Positions 58,553-64,000 of a stretch of DNA of 64,000 nt are shown here, piece after piece. The position numbers and the translations under genes are program-made. The notes beneath the pieces are model-generated. The model was not told the origin of the DNA. It made no database searches and saw only the letters and a list, made by a program, of their open reading frames with translations. This DNA comes from Aegilops tauschii subsp. strangulata (taxonomy: Eukaryota > Streptophyta > Magnoliopsida > Poales > Poaceae), in the NCBI RefSeq assembly GCF_002575655.3, contig NC_053040.3:152025148-152089147 (forward strand), given 5' to 3'. Every line of letters begins with the position of its first letter. The first letter of the stretch is position 1.

Positions 58553-58650
58553 TACGGTGTAGATTCAGTCATTTTTCTCCATATGTACTCCGTCTCGGTG
58601 TAGTCTAGTCACTTGTTGAAATCTCTAGAAAGGCGAATACTCCTTTCTGG
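58553..58650. mobile_element. Stowaway MITE remnant
   Basis: GTGTAGATTCAGTCATTTTTCTCC...CACTTGTTGAAATCTCTAGAAA resembles the MITE at 63840-63900 but lacks clean ends. Confidence 0.65.
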
Positions 58651-58674
58651 TTTACAGGGCTATGATAGCAAGTA

Positions 58675-58796
58675 CTCCCTCCGTCCGAAAATAATTGTCA
58701 TCAAAATGGATAAAAAAGATGTATCTAGAACTAATATACATCTAGATACATCCCCTTTTATTCATTTTGATGACAAGTATTTCCGGACGGAGGGAG
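58675..58796. mobile_element. Stowaway MITE, complete
   Basis: CTCCCTCCGTCCGAAAATAA at the left and its inverse TATTTCCGGACGGAGGGAG at the right, with TA on each side (58673-58674 and 58797-58798). The length is 122 bp, with no coding capacity, mobilised by mariner-type transposase. Confidence 0.95.
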
Positions 58797-58825
58797 TACT
58801 ACAATAGTGGGCTCACATAGCAATT

Positions 58826-59130
58826 TTGTCTCATGCAAGAGCCTGGCTATATGCGTGCTCCAAGGTTCGCAACTGCCATGTTCGGGTTGCACTTGGCTCT
58901 TCGCCTCTTCGAGAAGACGAACAATGATGTTACTACTATTGCTTCTACAGTATCGAATCCACTGCTGCATGTCCGTCCACCGCAAGCGGGAGGGATAGCC
59001 TGTTGTAGTACTATAAGCAAAAGCATGTCCTCGTCTGCGAGCCACCGTGCGCATGGGCGAGGGAGAAGGCGTGTAGTAGTAAAATCAAGCTTCTCCTCGT
59101 TGTACGAGTTGACGTGACACATCATAGCAC
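58826..59130 (+). repeat. Repeated module, copy B
   Basis: Contains TTGGCTCTTCGCCTCTTCG, AACAATGATG, CTGCTGCATGTCC and TACGAGTTGACGTGACACATC. Related copies are at 59385-59800 (same strand) and 61826-62226 and 62593-62936 (opposite strand). Confidence 0.85.
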
Positions 59131-59384
59131 TGGCCCCACATGGTTGCCTCTAAACTTGGCTGAAAGACCCGCACTGTACAATACTCCATTTGCTGCAACC
59201 TCTAACATTTACCCCACCACAAATTAAAATATATATTCCTGTATTGACCAGATGAGCATGCAAACTAGAGTCACCAGGATGACAGGTAGGGCCAGAAGAT
59301 TATTTTAATCAAAAAATATAGCATGGAGCCGACCCCAACGATTTTAAGCTTACAGGCACGGTACACGCTATCCTAGACTACTCT

Positions 59385-59893
59385 ACACATGAAACTGCCA
59401 CACGAGCGTCCGGGCTACGCTTGGCTCTTCGCCTCTTCGGGAAGTCGAACAATGATGGAGTACTACTGCAGTGGAGGAGTACTACAGTATGCTTCTGGCC
59501 ATCTGACACCGATTGAACTGCTGCATGTCCACCGCGTACGGGAGGGAGAGCGTGTAGCGAACGAAAGCTTCTCCTAGTCCTGCCAGCCACCACGCTCATG
59601 GGTGAGGGAGGGACGCAGCTTCATTGACTTACTGCTCCTGCCTTTGCATCCATGACAGGTGGGCCCAACAGGTCGGTGGCCCACCTGTCATGCAGCCAAA
59701 GGCAAGTGCGGTTAAGGCGAGAGGGTGTTGTAGTAATCAAACTTCTTGGTCTTGTACGAGTTGACGCGACACATCAAAGCACTGCACTCGATATATTTCA
59801 ATAATTTGTGTTTACCGATGCATTAATTACAACGCATGCATGCATGCTGTGACTCTCCTTTTGATACTTGCATGTGTTGATTTAATGCACCTT
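59385..59893 (+). repeat. Repeated module copy C and right arm of the long inverted repeat
   Basis: 59385-59560 repeats module B. 59560-59893 is the inverse of 57502-57945 and ends GCACCTT at 59893. The module thus connects both repeat systems. Confidence 0.88.
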
Positions 59894-59961
59894 GAAGTAG
59901 TATCTAGTATGAATATGTGACGGTAAAGCTTTGTAATGCCCCGACCCTAATAAAGCGAGAG

Positions 59962-60874
59962 ATGGTTGTGCACGAGGAGGGCGAGATCATGCAGACTGAA
60001 TAGGACCCGACGATGGAGCTCTCTATGGTCTCGATGGACCTCACCTTGCTCCATTGCCCCTTGTGCCTCCGCCCCTTGAAGCCTCTAGTGTATGAGGTTC
60101 GAATACACCTCGTCCGTTCGGCTGATCGAGCAAGGTGCAGGTTTCTTGATTGATGTGTTGTTCGATTGATTTGTGCAGTGCAAGGGAGGGCACCTGGCCT
60201 GCGCGGACTGCCGCGTCGAGCGCCCCGGGAACCAGCGGTAGTGCCAGAAGTGCGAGCGCGGCAGTGGCTTTGACGTGCGGAACATGGCGGTGGACGCCGC
60301 CCTCTCCTCGGTGAGGGTGGAGTGCCCGCACGAGAGCTGTGGGCTCTACGTCACTTACCACAAGCTCGCCGATCACCAGAGCGTGTGTCCGCTCACGCCC
60401 TGCAAATGCCCCGTGCCCGTCTGCGGCTACGAAGGCCTGCCGCCGGTGCTCTCCCACCACATCAGCACCGTGCATCGCATGCCCGTGCACAGGATCCAGT
60501 ACGGCAAGGCGCTCCAGCTGCAAGTGCCACTGTTGGAGCCACGGCTCTTGATGTTCGCGGAGGAGGACGGTCGCGCGTTTTTCTTGGTCGGCGGCGTGCT
60601 CGACATCGGCGCGCCTATCGCCGTGTCGGTCGTCTACATCAGAGCGGGGGCGTCCCCACTGCCGCACTATGTGGCCAAGCTGTGGGCAAACGGCCCGCTG
60701 GGGGAGCCCAAAGGCAGGACCGACGCCGTCAAGGTGGAAATGGAGGTGACAAGCAGTAGGGATCCGGACGACGTCGCCGTGCAGGAGCTGACCTTCTTCA
60801 CAGTTCCGCCCAAGCTGCTGGCCGGGGCTAAGCTGGTGTCCCTCCACATTCAGATTGACAAGCTCACGTCCTAA
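59962..60874 (+). pseudogene. SINA/SIAH-type E3 ubiquitin ligase pseudogene
   Basis: Host-like gene with two exons. Exon 1 (59962-60096) starts MVVHEEGEIMQTE, has a TAG at 60001-60003, and continues in frame to MELSMVSMDLTLLHCPLCLR. An 82-base intron (GT at 60097, AG at 60178) follows. Exon 2 (60179-60874) completes the RING: CKGGHLACADC, a TAG at 60239-60241, then CQKCERG. It then has the SIAH-type zinc finger (VECPHESCGLYVTYHKLADH, CPLTPCKCPVPVCGYEG) and the C-terminal substrate-binding region, ending IQIDKLTS*. Plant SINA proteins are about 280-330 residues, and this would be about 277. Two nonsense codons, no frameshift. Flanked by inverted repeat modules, which suggests capture or local duplication. 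Confidence 0.85.
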
Positions 60875-61349
60875 ATGATTCTACAGTGCCTTCTGTTTAT
60901 CATAGTAATATGCTAATATAGGGGTTAGCTCGGTCTAATTTAGCTTAAGAGATGGTGGGTTTTGGTGGCGATGCAGCAATTACCTCGACATTAGATCAGC
61001 AGTGAAAGTAATTTCGAACAGTCGAATGGATATTTTGTGTCTGTTGGATATAAAGATCCTTTGGGTAAGAAGTAACAGCTTATATGCTTTTTTCGAAATG
61101 GAACAGCGATACTAGTATAATTTTTGTTGACATGCACTAATATTTTTGAAACAGACGTCGGGCTGTAGCTAGAAGGGCGGTTGGGACGCGGCATCGGCCC
61201 ATACCGCGGTGACCCCCAATTGGGACGCACCGACTGTGGATTTTCTCCCTCGCCGATGTCGACCGCGTCTACGCAGAACATTATTCCCTTCCCCCAGCTG
61301 CGGGATCAGGCCGGATATGTGACCAGTGGTGTGGCCACCGTCGTTCTAT
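60875..61349. other. Unassigned spacer
   Basis: Nothing recognised between the pseudogene stop and the promoter-like block. A poly-A signal was not clear. Confidence 0.5.
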
Positions 61350-61440
61350 GCTTGTGAAGAGAGCAACCCAAGCAAGCAGGCTTGTAGCTTAGGCTCCTGC
61401 TAGTGTATATATAGTGGTTTTCTTTTTCTCTCCATATCAA
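61350..61440 (-). promoter_or_regulatory. Promoter-like block, diverged copy of 56880-56960
   Basis: GAGAGCAACCCAAGCAAGCA, TATATATAG and TTTTCTTTTTCTCTCCAT occur in the same order as GAGCAACCCTAGCAAGCAAG, TATATATACG and TTTTCCTTTTTCACTCCAT at 56881-56955. Confidence 0.55.
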
Positions 61441-61825
61441 CCATTTTATATTGCGTACGTGTCATTGAAGAGTGAAATGATGGTTGCTTCTTCCGACTAA
61501 CTTACTGTGTGATTTGACTGCTCCTTTAGTGGCCCCTACACGTACTCCCCCTACGTGCATGCAACAGTCACACGTACACATGGACGCAAAAATGCGTGCG
61601 ACGCCCTAATGCATGCATGTCTGAGCACACGACGGAACACACACGGTCACGCTCAAGTGCTCAACCTACCCGTGCATGCACACACATACTCAGCCAGGGT
61701 GAGCTAGTGACCGTATAAACACCGGAAAATGTATATATTGAGCGCAATGAGCGTATTATGAAGTCCACTGACTGTATTTTTACAAATATACAATGACAGA
61801 CAGTGTATTTATCTCGTTTGAAATT

Positions 61826-62226
61826 AAGCCATATTAACCGGAGAGGAGGCAGTTTGGACTAGCATTACTTTGCTGTCTCCCGTCAACTTGCCGAACGAGG
61901 AGAAGCTTGCAGGACAGGAGAAGCTTGCAGGACAGGAGAAGCTTCCGCGCGGTGGCTCGCAGGACAAGGAGAAACTTTTGACTAATGCAAGCTCTCCTTC
62001 GCTCAGGCGGTGGACGTGCAACAGTTAATTTGCTGTCGGGTTGCCAGAAGCATACACTATACTAGTACTATTATTGTTGCACTTCCCGAAGAGGTGAACA
62101 GCCAAGCGCAAAGTTTACTAGTACTAGTACTACTACTATAGTCTATAGAGGTATGTACTATACTAGTACTAGGAATCGGATGGAGGAGCATCTGCACTCT
62201 TATTATATTTTTAAAATGTGATAAAG
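61826..62226 (-). repeat. Repeated module, copy D
   Basis: AAGCCATATTAACCGGAGAG...GCGGTGGACGTGCAACAG...CTTCCCGAAGAGGTGAACAG...GTGATAAAG. Inverse of module C. An internal triplication GGACAGGAGAAGCTTGCA lies at 61900-61950. Confidence 0.85.
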
Positions 62227-62592
62227 GAATCTTCAACACATTTGGTTCTCTTCGAGGGTTCTCGCATGTGATAATGGAAGTTGATTGCATGGAACACTCG
62301 CCACAATTCTCGCTTAATTCTGGCTCATATCCTGTTACAAATAGGAGCGCTCGGTAATATTTCCTCTTTTTTTGTTATTCAGCATGTAAACAGGTCAGCA
62401 AACCTTGCGGCGCATCTTTGTGCGAACCGCTTGCTGCACTTTGAATGTGGCCGAGAGCTGGCTTGATGAAACACCTCGCTTCCTACTTCTTTTTTTGCGG
62501 GGTACCTCGCTTCCTAGTGACCAGTGTCTTGGCTTATCGTCCTAAGAATGCTTATATATGAATAAAGCTCTCTCATTTACCCGCAAAAAAGA
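62227..62592 (+). mobile_element. LINE 3' tail fragment
   Basis: The plus strand encodes IQHVNRSANLAAHLCANR and RELA*, the end of the plant RNase H-like domain (RVT_3) found at the C-terminus of LINE ORF2. After the stop come about 120 bases with AATGCTTATATATGAATAAAGC and a short A-rich end (ACCCGCAAAAAAG). It is a 5'-truncated LINE insertion between modules D and E. Confidence 0.8.
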
Positions 62593-62936
62593 TTAAGCCA
62601 TATTAACCGAAAAGGAGGGAGTATGGACTAGCACTACTTGTTGGTGTGTCATGTCAACTCGCAGAACGAGGAGAAGCTTGCAGGACAAGGTGAAGCTCAC
62701 TTACGCCTTTTGACTAATGCAACGTACCCTCGCCCAGGCGGTGGACATGCATCAGTTCATTCGGTGTCAGATTGCCAGAGGCATACACTGTAGTACCGAA
62801 CATGCGGAGTACCATCATTGTTCGACTTCACAAAGAGGCGAAGAGCCGAGCGCAAGGTTTAGTAGTACGAGTAGTACTACTACTAGAACCGCATGGTGGA
62901 GCCTCTGTACTCTTATTTTTTTAATCTCTGATAAAG
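62593..62936 (-). repeat. Repeated module, copy E
   Basis: AAGCCATATTAACCGAAAAGG...GCGGTGGACATGCATCAG...CTTCACAAAGAGGCGAAGAG...CTGATAAAG. Direct repeat of D, separated from it only by the LINE tail. Confidence 0.87.
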
Positions 62937-63718
62937 TACACATTTATTCCGGAGAAGGGCGGAAAGCGGCAGCCCAACATGTAATGATGATATCGATCAA
63001 CCATGCTCGAATATATCTTGGCCTCCGTGCGAGCCCGTCTGTGTGTTCTCGCTCCTCGTCTCTCTCAAGGAACGGGGGTTGGTCATTTTGCCGTCAATTG
63101 AGATCGGTTTGCTCACACTCCGGTCCCACATGTCTGTGATATGCCAAGAGGAGGTGCGTTGACTGACTGGCCATACACGTACTTGGTTTTGCACCTTCAT
63201 ACTACTCCTCCCTTCGTCACAGTTTACAGGGCGCGCTTCATTATGATGCATTTCTCTCAATGCATTTCCACCACCAAAGAGACTTTAGACACGTTTGGTT
63301 TAATGCTCAATTAATTAGGGCGTGGTAACCGCAATCAAGTCCACAATTTTCTCTCGATGTAGTACTATGGAGTGGCGTAAGTGCATGCATGTGTGTACCC
63401 GGGGTGGAAGCATTGCATGCATGTGTGTACGCATTATTTCCTCTAATAATAGACGCCGTGCTATAACTACCAATGCAATTTTTCAGGCCAATCGCTAGTC
63501 GCCTTGGTCCCAGAGATTTTTTCTTTTTCTGAAGCGCGCTCTATAAACAGTGACGGATGGAGTAGTATGAGCGGATTCAAAGAAGAGCGTATTGATGGTT
63601 GCTTCTTCCGAGCAACTTACAGTGGGAAAGGTGGGGCTTATGATTTGACTGCTCATTACTCACTATTAATGCGGCGCAATGACCGGTCTGAGTCTCTCAT
63701 GCAGCTGTGCACTACCCC
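62937..63718. other. Unassigned spacer
   Basis: GATGGTTGCTTCTTCCGAGC near 63593 repeats GATGGTTGCTTCTTCCGACT at about 61480. GCATGCATGTGTGTAC is repeated at 63382 and 63415. Otherwise nothing recognised. Confidence 0.55.
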
Positions 63719-64000
63719 CTCGTTCTTAAATATACTCCGGAGTATTTGTCTTTCTAGAGATTTCAACGAGTGACTACTCAAATATTTGTCTTTTTAGAGA
63801 TTCAAATGGACTACTACATACGGATGTATATAGACATATTTTAGAGTGTAGATTCACTCATTTTGCTCCGTATGTAGTCACTTGTTGAAATCTCTAGAAA
63901 GACAAATATTTAGGAACGGAGGGAGTACACATACGAAGCAAAATGAGTGAATCAACACTCTAAAATATGCCCATTTGAAATTTGTAAAAAGACAAATATT
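63719..64000. mobile_element. Nested Stowaway MITEs, outer one running off the window
   Basis: An outer MITE begins near 63722 (CTCGTTCTTAAATATACTCC) and is broken after GACTAC at about 63776. An inner MITE in the opposite order ends GGAACGGAGGGAG at 63925. The outer sequence resumes with ACATACGAAGCAAAATGAGT and reaches AGACAAATATT at the window end. Confidence 0.75.

Noticed and set aside
60041..60847. Minus-strand open frame of 268 codons opposite the SINA-like pseudogene
   Set aside because: Antisense shadow of GC-rich coding sequence. The plus strand has RING and SIAH signatures, this frame has none.
52800..64000. Possible right terminus of the CACTA element
   Set aside because: GTAGTG occurs (for example near 56927) but never preceded by the T-rich inverse of the left terminus, so no right end is called.

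Overview
The window looks like intergenic DNA from a large grass genome of the wheat tribe (Triticeae). The basis is recognition of LTR ends that recur in wheat sequence (TGATACGTCTCCAACG...), Stowaway MITEs (CTCCCTCCGT... flanked by TA) and a CACTA terminus (CACTACAAAAAAAG). No database search was possible, so family names are lineage-level calls. No intact host protein-coding gene was found. The only host-like coding sequence is a SINA-type RING/SIAH E3 ligase pseudogene at about 60 kb.

From 1 to 31 kb there is a six-level nest of insertions. A LINE (29144-31140, minus) is abutted by an LTR fragment (28135-29143). That fragment is interrupted by an Angela-lineage copia element (22912-28134, minus). 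The copia pol is interrupted by a Ty3/gypsy element resembling the Tekay/Del group (5' LTR 20250-22911, coding region 1-4375 and 19841-20142, minus, running off the left edge). Its upstream ORF is split by a gag-only LTR element (4381-19835, minus, 936-bp LTRs, TSD TAGTG). That element is split in turn by a non-coding LTR element (9019-16052, plus, TSD TCGCC).

From 31 to 48.5 kb a second nest follows. An LTR fragment (31141-31248 and 40700-41403) is interrupted by an Athila-lineage element (31249-40699, minus, TSD TTTAT) that has gag, protease and the Athila extra ORF but no reverse transcriptase, RNase H or integrase. Next come another Athila-like LTR (41404-42913), a SIRE-lineage copia element (43282-48550, plus), and a CACTA end inserted into that copia integrase (48551 onward).

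From 48.5 to 64 kb the DNA is less ordinary. CACTA subterminal repeats (to about 52.8 kb) are followed by a minus-strand transcription-unit candidate whose exon-like pieces repeat a V-E-L-H-K peptide. After that lies a 6-kb block of inverted and direct duplications around the SINA-like pseudogene, with a duplicated promoter-like segment, a LINE 3' tail and several Stowaway MITEs.

Most coding sequence shown is transposon-derived and broken by stops and frameshifts. By-eye LTR comparison agrees with the nesting order: the innermost element has the fewest LTR differences.
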